Positions 44,145 to 53,236 are shown, counted from the stretch's first letter. The stretch: 64,000 nucleotides of DNA from Streptomyces sp. NBC_01478 (GCF_036227225.1 NZ_CP109444.1:1054001-1118000), one strand, 5' to 3'. The notes: generated by a model not told the origin, from the sequence alone. Program-made: numbers and translations.

Positions 44145-45058
44145 CCGGCTCTCCTCGGCAGACGGTCGATCCCGCCGTTCTCGTGTCCGAGAACGCACTC
44201 CTCGACGAAGGAGAGGATCTTCAGGTGGTATCCGGTCGCGGTGCGCCCGATGCTCAGGTTGTGGCCGCTGTCGGCCTGTTCGTCGGTGACGACCCGCGGG
44301 GAGTCGGTGAACAGGCTCGCGATGTCGGCCATGGCCTCGGGCCCGGAGCTCCACACACGTTCGTGGTCGCCGAGCGTGTAGTGGACGGGAATCCGAACGC
44401 GGGCCGCGACGTCGGCGAACTCCAGCGGCCAGCGGCGGGCCACGGTCGCCTCGTACGGCGGACCCGGTGACTGGATGCGGCCGGCGCCGACGACCTCGTC
44501 CGGGTACAGGCGCGACGGCTCCCACAGCAGGTCGCGCAGCCCGGGTCCGGACCGTCTCGGCACGCCCGGGTCACGCCGTCTGAAGTCGAGGATGTCGACG
44601 GCGGCAGGAGCGTGACGGCGTCCGGTACCGGCGATCTCCAGGCCGAGAAGGTCGTTCCGCCGCTCGTCCCCCGCCATGTGCACACCCAGGGCACAGCCGA
44701 TCGAGTGCGCCCAGAGGAACAGTCCCGCACCGCGCGGACGCGAGCCCAGCAACTGGTCCACCGCTCCGTAGGCGAGGTCCACACGTCGGGCGGGGGAAGC
44801 CATGCTCTCGCCGTACGGAGCCGAACTCCCGTATCCGGGACGGTCGATGGCGACGACCGTGAAGTCCAGTGCCGCGGCGGTGCGCAGGAGGGAGAGCCGG
44901 GGCTGGTCCGGGTAGTCGAAGTAGCGCGACGTCACCGCTCCCCCGTGCAGCGCGACGAGGACCGCGCGCGGTTCGCGGGCCTCGCACAGCAGCGCCGACA
45001 TGGGGATGCCGTCGACGTCGACGACGCGCGAAACGACCTCCGCGGTACGTGGGTTCAT
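44141..45058 (-). CDS. Alpha/beta hydrolase
   Basis: A 305-residue hydrolase with the nucleophile Ser in WAHSIGCALG, the oxyanion HGG (LVALHGGAVTSRYFD), a candidate acid in LGDHERVW and a late His in DSGHNLSIG. This looks catalytically complete, unlike the hydrolase-like protein at 39195. Likely an esterase, lactonase or C-C bond hydrolase of the pathway. ATG 45058 overlaps the DUF35-thiolase stop (ATGA). Confidence 0.88.
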   Translation of the reverse strand: MNPRTAEVVSRVVDVDGIPMSALLCEAREPRAVLVALHGGAVTSRYFDYPDQPRLSLLRTAAALDFTVVAIDRPGYGSSAPYGESMASPARRVDLAYGAVDQLLGSRPRGAGLFLWAHSIGCALGVHMAGDERRNDLLGLEIAGTGRRHAPAAVDILDFRRRDPGVPRRSGPGLRDLLWEPSRLYPDEVVGAGRIQSPGPPYEATVARRWPLEFADVAARVRIPVHYTLGDHERVWSSGPEAMADIASLFTDSPRVVTDEQADSGHNLSIGRTATGYHLKILSFVEECVLGHENGGIDRLPRRAG

Positions 45059-46716
45059 CCGTCCGCCCGGAAGAGGATCACGCCGCTCGGGGTGAGTCCG
45101 CCGCTGCTCGCCACCGCGACCCGCGCGCCGGACACCTGCCGTGGCCCGGCCGCGCCGCGCAGTTGGGTGATCGCCTCGTGGACCAGTCCCATGCCGTGGG
45201 TGCGGCCGTGGGAGAGCTGTCCGCCGTGGGTGTTCAGTGGCAGTACGCCGTCCCGTGCGATGTTCTTGCCTCCGTCCAGGAAGTCCTTGGACTCGCCGAT
45301 GCCGCAGAACCCCAACCCCTCGAGCCAGGAGAGGCAGTTGAAGGTGAAGCCGTCGTACAGCTCGGCCACGTCCACGTCCGCGGGGCGCAGCGCGGTGCGG
45401 GACCACAAGTGGGCGGACTGGCCGAGGACTTGGGGTTCGTGGGTGAGCGTGCTCTGGTCCCATTCGAGCCGCTCCAGGATCTGGGTCCCAACTGCCTCGA
45501 CGAAGACGGGCGGTTGGGCGAGGTCCCGTGCCGCGTCCACGGCCGACACGATCACGGCGACCGCTCCGTCACAGGGGACGTCGCAGTCGTAGAGGCCGAA
45601 CGGGGTGGTGATCGGGCGGGCGTTCAGGTAGTCGTCCATGGTCAGCGGGTCGCGATAGACCGCTGTGGGGTTGAGTGCCGCGTTGGCCCGCTGGTTGAGC
45701 GCGATCCAGCCGAGGGTCTCGCGGGTGGTGCCGTAGCGGTGGAAGTGGCGTTGGGCGTTCTGGGCGAGGGTGTGCGCGGCCGAGATCGCTCCGAAGGGCT
45801 TCATCCAGCCGTCCAGCTTGCGCGGTGGGTCCTGTGAGATCCTGCCGCGGCGCACGAGGTCGCCGTAGGACGCCTCCCAGACCGTGCGGAAGCACAGCAC
45901 GTGGCGGGCGAGTCCCCCGGCGACGGCGAGCATGGCGGAGATGAGCGAGCCGCAGGGGCCGAAGGTCTCGCTGCCGCCGTTGTACCAGGTGGGTTCGAGG
46001 CCGAGGGCCGATTCCAGGGCGGTGATTCCGCCTTCGCCGAAGCCTCCGTACGCGGCTCCGGCGCCCGGGTAGGTGGCCAGGCCGTCGATGTCGTCGACGC
46101 TCAACCCGGCGTCGGCGATGGCACGTTGGCAGGCCTGGACGGTGAGGGACACCGGTGGGACCAGGAGGCGGCGGCCGATCTGAGACATGCCGATGCCGGT
46201 GATCGCGACCTTGTCCTCGAACTTCTCCGTGGTCACCATCGGCCGTACGCGGCGGGCGAGTTGGTGGGTGTCGACCTCGGCGAGCGGCAGCGGGTCGGGG
46301 GCCGGGCGGTCGCGGGCCGGGCGGAACAGTGGCAGCCAGGCGTCCTCGACGGGTTCGAAGACGACCTCCATCCGCATGCCCAACTCCAGTTCGTCCGGGG
46401 TGCATTGGACGGCGTTGGTGGTGAGCCGGACCCGGGGGTCCTCCTCCAGGGCGACCTGGGCCACGACGTAGGGCGCGGGCAGGCCGGGCAGGGCGAAGCG
46501 GTGGTTGACGGTGAAGCCGATCAGCGTCGCGTGGCCGGAGACGGCCCGGATGCCCATGTCGTGGCCGTGGCAGTACCGGCAGACCGGCTGCGGTGGGTGG
46601 ATGAGGGCCGCGCAGGACCCGCACTCCGCCACCCGCAGCCGGCCGTCGGCGCCGGAGGTCCAGAAGAACGCGTTCTCCTCCGTGATCACCGGCCCGGGGC
46701 GCTGATGGTCCGTCAT
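45055..46716 (-). CDS. DUF35 (OB-fold/zinc ribbon)-thiolase fusion, Ltp2-like
   Basis: One 553-residue chain. Residues 1-135 are a DUF35 domain: zinc ribbon Cys32, Cys35, Cys46, Cys49, then an OB fold (GHATLIGFTVNHRFALPGLPAPYVVAQVAL). From Met160 follows a lipid-transfer-type thiolase (VAITGIGMSQIGRRLLVPP, GLATYPGAG, ELYDGFTFN). The usual thiolase nucleophile Cys seems absent from GSETFGPCGSLIS. In steroid catabolism Ltp2 aldolase works only with the DUF35 domain of hydratase ChsH2; here both parts are joined. I infer retro-aldol side-chain cleavage. No stop or frameshift lies between the halves. Confidence 0.88.
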   Translation of the reverse strand: MTDHQRPGPVITEENAFFWTSGADGRLRVAECGSCAALIHPPQPVCRYCHGHDMGIRAVSGHATLIGFTVNHRFALPGLPAPYVVAQVALEEDPRVRLTTNAVQCTPDELELGMRMEVVFEPVEDAWLPLFRPARDRPAPDPLPLAEVDTHQLARRVRPMVTTEKFEDKVAITGIGMSQIGRRLLVPPVSLTVQACQRAIADAGLSVDDIDGLATYPGAGAAYGGFGEGGITALESALGLEPTWYNGGSETFGPCGSLISAMLAVAGGLARHVLCFRTVWEASYGDLVRRGRISQDPPRKLDGWMKPFGAISAAHTLAQNAQRHFHRYGTTRETLGWIALNQRANAALNPTAVYRDPLTMDDYLNARPITTPFGLYDCDVPCDGAVAVIVSAVDAARDLAQPPVFVEAVGTQILERLEWDQSTLTHEPQVLGQSAHLWSRTALRPADVDVAELYDGFTFNCLSWLEGLGFCGIGESKDFLDGGKNIARDGVLPLNTHGGQLSHGRTHGMGLVHEAITQLRGAAGPRQVSGARVAVASSGGLTPSGVILFRADG

Positions 46717-48086
46717 GTGTCGATCCGGGCCTTGGACTTGCGGACGGTGACCGGTTCGGCGAGGCGCTGTTCGTCGCAGATCTTCTGGAGTTCGACGAGG
46801 GTCTCGTCGAGTCCGGCGCCGAGCCGCTCGCCCGGGGTGAAGGTCGCGGGGAGGTGGCGCATGCCCTGGATGACGCCGATGGTCTCGTAGTGGACGGCGC
46901 CTTCGGGGTCGCACGCGTAGTCGGGCATCCGGTCGAGTACGGCCGTCACCATCCGCTTGAACACCGTGCGGGCCACGTTGGAGCCGATGCAGCGGTGGAT
47001 GCCGAGGCCGAAGCTGCTGTGTCGGTTGCCCTTGCGTTCCATGTCGATGCGGTCCGGGTCGGGGAAGACCGACGGGTCGCGGTTGGCCATCGCCCAGGAC
47101 AGCCAGAGGCGTTCGCCCTCCTTGAACTCGGTGCCGGCGATCTCGCAGTCGGCGGTGATGGTGCGGCCGTCGCCGGGAGCGGGGGTGTAGAAGCGCAGGA
47201 ACTCCTCGGTCGCGGAGTCCAGCAGAGTCTTGCGGTCGCGGCTCAACCGGGCGCGTTCGTCCAGGTGTTGGGAGAGCCATTCGAGGGAGTGGGCGGTGAG
47301 CGCGGTCGTGGTGTCGAAGCCGCCGCCGATCAACAGGGCGCACACGCCGAGGAGTTCGCCGTCGTCGGGGTTGCGGCCGTTGATGTCGGCGCGGACCAGC
47401 GCGTCCACCAGGCCCGGGCGGGGGTTTTTGCGGATCTCCGCGAGCTGGGCCATGAGGTCCATGCCCATCTTGCGGCTCAGGTCCAACACCCTTGGCATGT
47501 CGGGTGAGTTGGGCGGGGTGTAGACGGAGGCGTGGGCCGGTTCGTTGTAGATGGTCCAGTGCTCCAGCGGGATGCCCATCATCGCCAGGGTGAGCACGGC
47601 GGGGACGATGTTGGCGAGGTCGTCGACGAAGTCGATGTGCCCGGACTCGATCTTCTCGTCGATGCTGGCGCGGACGACCTCGTCGACGAACGGGATCCAG
47701 CGCTGGATCGCCGCCGGCGACAGATACGGGTTGAGGGTCTGCCGGTAGTACCGCTGGTCCGGCGGGTCCATCTCCAGGAACCCGCCCCGGCCCTTCCGCT
47801 CGGGCGGCGGCGCGGGGATGGAGATCCCGTTGTATCCGCGCCGCTCCCCCTTCACGTCATGGTCGTTGGAGAGGAACTCCGCGGACCGCGCGAGTTCGAA
47901 GACCTCACGGTTGCCGCTGGCGACCCAGTGGCCGCCGTGGGTCTCCGTCCAGGCGATCGGGCACCGGCCGTGCAGTTCGTGGGTGATGTCCTCGAACCGG
48001 TCGCGGTAGTCGGGTGTGTGCCGGTCGAAGTGCACCTGGGGGTGCTTGCGGCCACCGTCGTCGACGGCCGCGTCTTCCGTGGTCAT
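46713..48086 (-). CDS. Cytochrome P450
   Basis: P450 of 457 residues: I-helix GGGFDTT (254-260), ExxR Glu295-Arg298 and heme loop FGLGIHRCIGSNVAR with Cys366. The FLEMDPPDQRYYRQTLNPYLSP block is the usual C-helix region. The last 45 residues extend beyond typical length. ATG 48086 lies 37 bases after the ferredoxin stop; its own stop overlaps the DUF35-thiolase start. Placement before an Ltp2-like aldolase is consistent with oxidation of a side chain that is later cleaved. Confidence 0.94.
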   Translation of the reverse strand: MTTEDAAVDDGGRKHPQVHFDRHTPDYRDRFEDITHELHGRCPIAWTETHGGHWVASGNREVFELARSAEFLSNDHDVKGERRGYNGISIPAPPPERKGRGGFLEMDPPDQRYYRQTLNPYLSPAAIQRWIPFVDEVVRASIDEKIESGHIDFVDDLANIVPAVLTLAMMGIPLEHWTIYNEPAHASVYTPPNSPDMPRVLDLSRKMGMDLMAQLAEIRKNPRPGLVDALVRADINGRNPDDGELLGVCALLIGGGFDTTTALTAHSLEWLSQHLDERARLSRDRKTLLDSATEEFLRFYTPAPGDGRTITADCEIAGTEFKEGERLWLSWAMANRDPSVFPDPDRIDMERKGNRHSSFGLGIHRCIGSNVARTVFKRMVTAVLDRMPDYACDPEGAVHYETIGVIQGMRHLPATFTPGERLGAGLDETLVELQKICDEQRLAEPVTVRKSKARIDT

Positions 48087-48123
48087 GCGGAGTCCTCTCC
48101 TGCTCGGTGGATGAGGTGGGGGG

Positions 48124-48318
48124 TCAGGAGATGAGGGAGATCGCCCGCTCCGGACAGGACAGGACCGCCTCGCGGACGTCCGCCTCCTGGTCGGCGGGGA
48201 CCTCTTCCTGGACGACCGAGGAGTGCCCGTCGATCTCGCTGAGTTCGAAGGTGTCCGGTGCGCGCATCGCGCAGAGCGTGTGGCCCTGACAGCGCTCCGG
48301 GTCGACTCGTACCTTCAC
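48124..48318 (-). CDS. Ferredoxin, [3Fe-4S]-type P450 partner
   Basis: A 64-residue ferredoxin: CQGHTLC (C-x2-H-x2-C) followed by AP, and a late CP in SCPERAIS. The cysteine count of three fits a [3Fe-4S] cluster; His is again the variable residue. It precedes the P450 at 46713-48086 and is its likely donor. ATG 48318 follows AGGAAGGACCGT, 42 bases after the binding-protein gene. Confidence 0.92.
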   Translation of the reverse strand: MKVRVDPERCQGHTLCAMRAPDTFELSEIDGHSSVVQEEVPADQEADVREAVLSCPERAISLIS

Positions 48319-48360
48319 GGTCCTTCCTTCCTGCCGTGGTGAACGGGGGGCGTGGCGTGG

Positions 48361-49728
48361 CTACTTGAGGTCGGACAGCGACTTGCCGACGTCGGCCAGG
48401 GTCGGCGGCTTGCCGTAGTCGCCCTTGAACTTGTAGGCGGGCGCGTCGCAGCGGTAGGCGCCGTCGGTGGGCTTGAAGTCGGCGGGCACCCAGCCGCTGG
48501 TGGTGGCCTTCTCGACGTTGAAGCACTTCAGGGGCTCGTCGGGCGAGGACAGGTTCACCGAGGCCTGGAGCCCTCCCCCGGTCCACTCGGTCTGCTTCTT
48601 GGCGTTCGCCAGGACACAACTGCGGGTCAGCTCCGCGCAGTCGCGGGCCGAGGTGGCGAACAGCAGCCAGGAGGAGAAGGCCTGCATGGCGGGCAGGGTG
48701 ATCTGCGCGTCGGGCGCGTACTTCTTGAACAGGGCGACCATCTCCTTCGTCGCCGGGTTGGCGTCGGCCTTCTCCAACGGGTAAGCGCCGTTGATGGAGG
48801 CGAAGTTGGTCTGTGTGGCGAGCGCGGGGCCGGCCAGCTTGAGGAAGGCGGGGCCGTAGGCGTTGCTGTTGGCGTCGATCCAGTCGAGCTTGTAGTCGAT
48901 GTTGGTGAGCGCCTGCTCCAGCTTCGCCAACTGGGTGAAGTCGCCCAGGAAGACGAGTCCCTTGACCTTCTTCGTCTTGATGGACTGGGCGTACGGCGTC
49001 CAGTCGGAGACACCCTGGGCCGGGTAGAGGTCGGAGTAGGTGACCTTGCCGCCCATCGCGGTGAGGACTTCCTTGTCCTGCCCGGCGAGGGCCTTGGTGA
49101 TGGGCACGTCACCGGTGATGATGCCGACGCCGCCCGCCGACGAGGGGTAGGCCTCCTTCAACAGCCAGGAGTAGTAGCCGGCGTAGGGCGAATATCCGGT
49201 CGAGGCGCCCGTGGTCATCACCTGGAGGTCCGCGCCGATCTCGGTGGTGACCTGCGCCGGGAACTCGGGGAGCAGGCACTTCAACCGGGTCTTGACGCCC
49301 AGGCCGTCGAGGGCGGCGCCGCCGCCGACCTCGAAGAAGTCGGTGCGGCAGGCCTCGATCATCTGCTGGTTGACCTGCATGAGCGCGGAGTCGTGCGTGT
49401 CAGCGGTGATCTTGCGGCCGTTGATGCCGCCGGCGGCGTTGCACCAGGAGGTGAACACCTTCGCCGCGTTCTCGAACTCCGGGTTCTTGGTGAAGCCGAC
49501 GTCGCTGAAGACGCCGACCTTGATCTCGGAGCTGGTGACGCCCTGGCTGGTGACGGTCTTGGGCGTCCCCTTGCCGCACACGGACTTCAGCGTGCCGAAG
49601 TCCGCGGTCGCGGTGTCGGCGGCTCCGGTGGTCGAAGGGCTGCTGGTGTCCGCGGACTTGGTGCGGCCGGAACATCCGGCCGCGGCCGCGAGGGCCAGGA
49701 CGAGCGCGGGGATGAGCAAGCGTCTCAT
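48361..49728 (-). CDS. ABC transporter substrate-binding lipoprotein, LivK-like
   Basis: A 455-residue exported lipoprotein. The signal peptide MRRLLIPALVLALAAAAGC ends in a lipobox (AAGC), so it should be anchored to the outer face of the membrane. The mature part resembles periplasmic binding fold type I proteins of the branched-chain family (SSEIKVGVFSDVGFTKNPEFENAAKVF, AGGINGRKI, VGIITGDVPI, IDANSNAYGPAFLKLAG). Several paired cysteines lie in the C-terminal half. No permease is nearby; see the fused permease at 17019-19133. The start is fixed by GAGGAGAACCG before ATG. Confidence 0.9.
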   Translation of the reverse strand: MRRLLIPALVLALAAAAGCSGRTKSADTSSPSTTGAADTATADFGTLKSVCGKGTPKTVTSQGVTSSEIKVGVFSDVGFTKNPEFENAAKVFTSWCNAAGGINGRKITADTHDSALMQVNQQMIEACRTDFFEVGGGAALDGLGVKTRLKCLLPEFPAQVTTEIGADLQVMTTGASTGYSPYAGYYSWLLKEAYPSSAGGVGIITGDVPITKALAGQDKEVLTAMGGKVTYSDLYPAQGVSDWTPYAQSIKTKKVKGLVFLGDFTQLAKLEQALTNIDYKLDWIDANSNAYGPAFLKLAGPALATQTNFASINGAYPLEKADANPATKEMVALFKKYAPDAQITLPAMQAFSSWLLFATSARDCAELTRSCVLANAKKQTEWTGGGLQASVNLSSPDEPLKCFNVEKATTSGWVPADFKPTDGAYRCDAPAYKFKGDYGKPPTLADVGKSLSDLK

Positions 49729-49766
49729 CGGTTCTCCTCGTTGAGAATGGTCCCGCTGTCGGGTGG

Positions 49767-50972
49767 TCAGGTGACGGCGCCCGCCGCCTTGAGCGCGATG
49801 ATGCGGTCCCAGTCCAGGCCCAGTTCGAGGAGGATCTCCTCGGTCTGGGCGGCGAACTCGGGTGCGGGCCCGAGCTGGGGGGCTTGCACGTCGAACTGCA
49901 CGGGGCTGCTGACCAGTTCGAGTTCTCCTGCCTGCAGCAGGTACTCGTTGGCTCTGATCTGCGGGTCGTCGCCGACTTGCAGGGAGTCCTGCACCGGGGC
50001 CCACGGCCCGGCCAGGGTGGTGAAGCGCCTGCTCCACTCCGCGAGGGTGCGGGTGGCGAGGACTTCGCGCAGGATCTTGACGGCCTCCGCCGTGTTGGCA
50101 ACGAGGTTCTCGGCCGTGTCGAAGCGGGGGTCGTCGGCGAGTTCGGGGCGGTCGATGTGCCGGCACACGTCGGCCCAGAACTTGCCGGGCTGCATCATCA
50201 CGAACGCCAGGTGGTGGCCGTCGGAGGTCTCGTACAGCCCGGACAGGGGGTTGGCGACGGAGCCGTGTGTGCCGACGGGCGGCGGGAGCCAGGGCTTGCC
50301 GAGGTGCAGGGAGAGCGCGGTGGCGTGGCCCATCGCCCACAGTCCGCTGCCGAGCAGGGAGACGTCCACGACCGACGGTTCGCCGGTACGTTCGCGTTTC
50401 AGGAGCGCGGCCGCGATGCCGCCGGCGAGGTTGGTGCCGGAGATGGTGTCGCCGTACGCGGGCGAGGGCGGGTTGATGATGCCGTCGGTGCCGGCCGGGG
50501 TGATGCTCGCGGCGGTGCCGGCGCGGGCCCAGAACGCCGTCATGTCGTAGCCACCCTTCCCCGCTTCCGGTCCGCGCGGTCCGAAGGCACTGCCCCGGGC
50601 GTAGACGATGCGGGGGTTGACGGTACGGATGTCGTCGACGTCGATGCCGAACCTGTCCCGGTGGCCGGGAAGGAAGCTGGTCAGGAACACGTCGGCGTGC
50701 CGGGCGAGTTCGTACAGCACCTCCTTGCCCTCGGGGCGGGAGATGTCGAGGCCGAGGCTGCGCTTGCCGCGGTTGGCGTGCTCGACGTTGGGGTTGGGGT
50801 CGCCCTCGACGCGCATCGTGCCGGTCTGCCGGAGACCGCGTTGCGGGTCGCCGGTAACGGCGTGCTCGACCTTGATGACGTCCGCTCCCCAGTCGGAGAG
50901 GACGGCTCCCGCCGAGGGCACGAAGCCGTACATGGCGACTTCGAGGACGCGGATTCCGTCGAGGGGCATCAT
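49767..50972 (-). CDS. Family III CoA-transferase (CaiB/BaiF type)
   Basis: A 401-residue transferase: GIRVLEVAMYGFVPSAGAVLSDWGADVIKVEH, ANRGKRSLGLDI, and catalytic Asp175 in AYGDTISGT. The N terminus reads MYGFVPSAGAVL, where many members have a Pro-Gly pair. ATGATG at 50972 and 50969 makes the exact start ambiguous by one codon; both overlap the aldehyde dehydrogenase stop. With that enzyme upstream, it may take the acid made from an aldehyde and convert it to a CoA ester. Confidence 0.92.
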   Translation of the reverse strand: MMPLDGIRVLEVAMYGFVPSAGAVLSDWGADVIKVEHAVTGDPQRGLRQTGTMRVEGDPNPNVEHANRGKRSLGLDISRPEGKEVLYELARHADVFLTSFLPGHRDRFGIDVDDIRTVNPRIVYARGSAFGPRGPEAGKGGYDMTAFWARAGTAASITPAGTDGIINPPSPAYGDTISGTNLAGGIAAALLKRERTGEPSVVDVSLLGSGLWAMGHATALSLHLGKPWLPPPVGTHGSVANPLSGLYETSDGHHLAFVMMQPGKFWADVCRHIDRPELADDPRFDTAENLVANTAEAVKILREVLATRTLAEWSRRFTTLAGPWAPVQDSLQVGDDPQIRANEYLLQAGELELVSSPVQFDVQAPQLGPAPEFAAQTEEILLELGLDWDRIIALKAAGAVT

Positions 50973-52408
50973 GACCGGACCACGACCGCGAAGGACTTGT
51001 ACTCCAGGAACTCCTCCAGGCCGGCCACGCCGCTCTCCCGGCCGATGCCCGACTGCTTGTAGCCGCCGAACGGCACGTCGGCGGCGAAGTAGTTGCCGCC
51101 GTTGATGCTGAAGGTGCCGGTGCGGATCCGGCGGGCGAGCGCGATGGCCCGCTCGTCGTCGGCGCTCTGGATGCCGCCGGAGAGGCCGAAGACGGAGTTG
51201 TTGGCGATGCGAACGGCGTCGTCATCGTCGTCGTACGGAATCACCACGAGCACCGGGCCGAAGACCTCGTCCTGGGCGATCTCGCTGTCCGGGTCGACGT
51301 TGCTGAGGAGGGTCGGCTTGTAGAAGAAGCCGGGATCGATCTTCTCGCCACCGACAACGAGGTTCGCACCGGCGGCCACGGCCCTCTCGACCATGCCGTC
51401 GACCTTCTCGCGCTGGCGCTCGCTGATGAGCGGGCCCGCGAAGGTCTTGGGGTCGGCGGGGTCGCCCAGCGGGATGCGGCCCAGGCCCGCGGCCACCATC
51501 GCGACGATCTCGTCGTGCTGCTCCCTGGGCACGAGCAGCCGGGAGGTGAGCGCACACCCCTGTCCGGAGTGGGAGCAGATGGTGCCGGCCGCGAACATCG
51601 CGGCGGTGGCGAGATCGGCGTCGTCGAGGACGATCATGGCGGACTTGCCGCCGAGTTCCAGGAAGACCTTCTTGACCGTGCGGCTCGCGGCCTCCATGAT
51701 GCGGCGGCCGGTCGCGGTGGACCCGGTGAAGGTGATCATGTCGACGTCGGGGTGGGTGGTGAGCGTCTCGCCGACGTCGGCCCCGGAGGACGTGAGGACG
51801 TTGACCACGCCGGGCGGTATGTCCGTGTGCTCGGCGATGAGTTGACCGAGGAACAGGGTGGTCAGCGGGGTGTCGGGGGCGCCCTTGAGGACGACCGTGC
51901 AGCCGGCCGCGAGCGCGGGGGCGAGCTTGGCCAGGGCCAGTTGGTTCGGGTAGTTGTAGGCGATGATCGCCGCGACCACCCCGGCCGCCTCCTTCTCCAC
52001 CCAGCGGCGGTGGCGCTGGCCGCGGATCTCGACCTCGCCCAGATCCTCGGTCAGCGGGTACTTGCGCAGCAGGTCCGCGTAGAAGCGCACCAGCTTGACG
52101 GGGTCGTCGAGTTGGGGGCCGTAGGTCAGCATGCGGGGCGCGCCGACCTCGGCGATGGTCAGCTCGCGCAGCTCCTCGACGTGGTCGGTGAGCGCCTGGT
52201 GCAGTTGGTCGAGACAGCGGATGCGGAGCTGTACGTCGGTGGCCCAGGCAGTGGTGTCGAAGGCGGTCCGCGCGGCTGCTACGGCGGCTTCGGCCTGGGC
52301 GGTGGTGGCTTCGGGGGCGTGGCCGTAGACCTCGCCGGTGGCGGGGTTGAGGGAGGGGAACGTCCGCTCCCCGTCGACGAGTTGGCCGTCGATGAGCAGG
52401 CGGGTCAC
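50969..52408 (-). CDS. Aldehyde dehydrogenase (NAD(P)+)
   Basis: A 479-residue ALDH superfamily enzyme with the complete active site: Asn152 (AYNYPNQ), Lys175 (VLKGAPDTP), Glu251 (LELGGKS) and Cys285 (SGQGCALTSR). It oxidises an aldehyde to an acid, fitting a P450- or SDR-made side-chain alcohol. The GTG start at 52408 overlaps the SDR stop (GTGA). The much longer open frame upstream is a shadow of the SDR gene. Confidence 0.93.
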   Translation of the reverse strand: MTRLLIDGQLVDGERTFPSLNPATGEVYGHAPEATTAQAEAAVAAARTAFDTTAWATDVQLRIRCLDQLHQALTDHVEELRELTIAEVGAPRMLTYGPQLDDPVKLVRFYADLLRKYPLTEDLGEVEIRGQRHRRWVEKEAAGVVAAIIAYNYPNQLALAKLAPALAAGCTVVLKGAPDTPLTTLFLGQLIAEHTDIPPGVVNVLTSSGADVGETLTTHPDVDMITFTGSTATGRRIMEAASRTVKKVFLELGGKSAMIVLDDADLATAAMFAAGTICSHSGQGCALTSRLLVPREQHDEIVAMVAAGLGRIPLGDPADPKTFAGPLISERQREKVDGMVERAVAAGANLVVGGEKIDPGFFYKPTLLSNVDPDSEIAQDEVFGPVLVVIPYDDDDDAVRIANNSVFGLSGGIQSADDERAIALARRIRTGTFSINGGNYFAADVPFGGYKQSGIGRESGVAGLEEFLEYKSFAVVVRS

Positions 52409-53136
52409 AGCCGCACCACCTGTCCGCCGTCCACGCTGATGGTCTGTCCCGTCAGCCAGCCGGCGTCGTCGGAGAGCAGGAACAGCACGGTGGGGGTGAG
52501 GTCGCCGGGAGTGCCCATCCGTTTGATGGCCAGGGCCTGGGTCATCCGCTCCTGGAACTCGACCGGTACGACGGTGGCCGTGGCCTCGGTGTCGGTGGGG
52601 CCGGGGGCGATGCCGTTGACGCGGATGCCCCGGCCGCCGAGTTCGGCGGCGAGGGACGCGGTGAGGTGGTTGATGCCGATCTTGGCCAGGCCGTAGTAGC
52701 CGCTCGCCATGTAGGCGGCGGCGGAGGACTGGTTGACGATCGCGGCGCCCTCGGTCAGGTGCGGGACGACGGCCCGGGTGACGTACAGGGCGCCCATCAG
52801 GTTCACCTGGATGAAGCGGTTGAGGTAGTCGAGGTCGACGGTGGTCAGGCCCTCGCGCCGCATGCTGTGATAGATCGCGGCGTTGTTGATCAGGTAGTCG
52901 ATGCGGCCGAACTCGGCGACGGTGGCGGCGGCCAGCGCGTCGGCCGAGGCGGGGTCTCCGACGTCGACCCTGACGAAGAGCGCGGAGTCCAGCTCCTTGG
53001 CGACCCGCTGCCCCTGCTCCTCGTTGATGTCCGCGACCACGACCCGTGCGCCCTCGGCGGCCAGCGCCCGGGCGTAGTCCTCGCCGATTCCCTGTCCCGC
53101 TCCGGTGACGATCGCCACCTTGTCCTGGAACCGCAT
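52405..53136 (-). CDS. SDR family oxidoreductase
   Basis: Short-chain dehydrogenase of 243 residues: GAGQGIGEDYARALA, VVADINEEQG (NAD-type acidic residue), NNAAIYHSM, SSAAAYMASGYYGLAKIG with Ser, Tyr and Lys in place, and WLTGQTISVDGGQVV. ATG 53136 is chosen because CGAGGAGAACAGG lies directly before it; the frame reaches ATG-like codons 12 residues earlier without support. First gene of the longest minus-strand operon, driven by the promoter and operator at 53179-53209. Confidence 0.92.
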   Translation of the reverse strand: MRFQDKVAIVTGAGQGIGEDYARALAAEGARVVVADINEEQGQRVAKELDSALFVRVDVGDPASADALAAATVAEFGRIDYLINNAAIYHSMRREGLTTVDLDYLNRFIQVNLMGALYVTRAVVPHLTEGAAIVNQSSAAAYMASGYYGLAKIGINHLTASLAAELGGRGIRVNGIAPGPTDTEATATVVPVEFQERMTQALAIKRMGTPGDLTPTVLFLLSDDAGWLTGQTISVDGGQVVRL

Positions 53137-53178
53137 CCTGTTCTCCTCGCATGGATGGGCGGCTTGCTCCAATGAAGC

Positions 53179-53193
53179 GGAAACTACATTCTC
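53179..53193 (-). promoter_or_regulatory. Imperfect operator at the head of the long SDR-P450 operon
   Basis: GGAAACTACATTCTC. The right half is perfect; the left half matches 3 of 6 and is the same as at 19161. It overlaps the -10 element of the SDR-led operon starting at 53136. Confidence 0.68.
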
Positions 53194-53209
53194 CTTAAAC
53201 GCGAATCAA
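53181..53209 (-). promoter_or_regulatory. Promoter of the 53136-led operon
   Basis: On the minus strand, -35 TTGATT (53204-53209), 17-base spacer, -10 TAGTTT (53181-53186). The hexamers equal those of the transporter promoter at 19163-19191, and flanking bases are also alike (GAATCAACCAT next to the -35 on the plus strand in both). Confidence 0.65.
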
Positions 53210-53221
53210 CCATCCGGAAGC

Positions 53222-53236
53222 GAGAATGTCATCCTG
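53222..53236. promoter_or_regulatory. Operator-like site, 10 of 12 matches
   Basis: GAGAATGTCATCCTG: perfect left half, right half with two mismatches. It lies between the divergent SDR genes at 53136 and 53373 and could be a secondary binding site. Confidence 0.5.

Noticed and set aside
49743..49748. GAGAAT half site between the CoA-transferase and the binding-protein gene
   Set aside because: No matching right half; one hexamer is not evidence for an operator.
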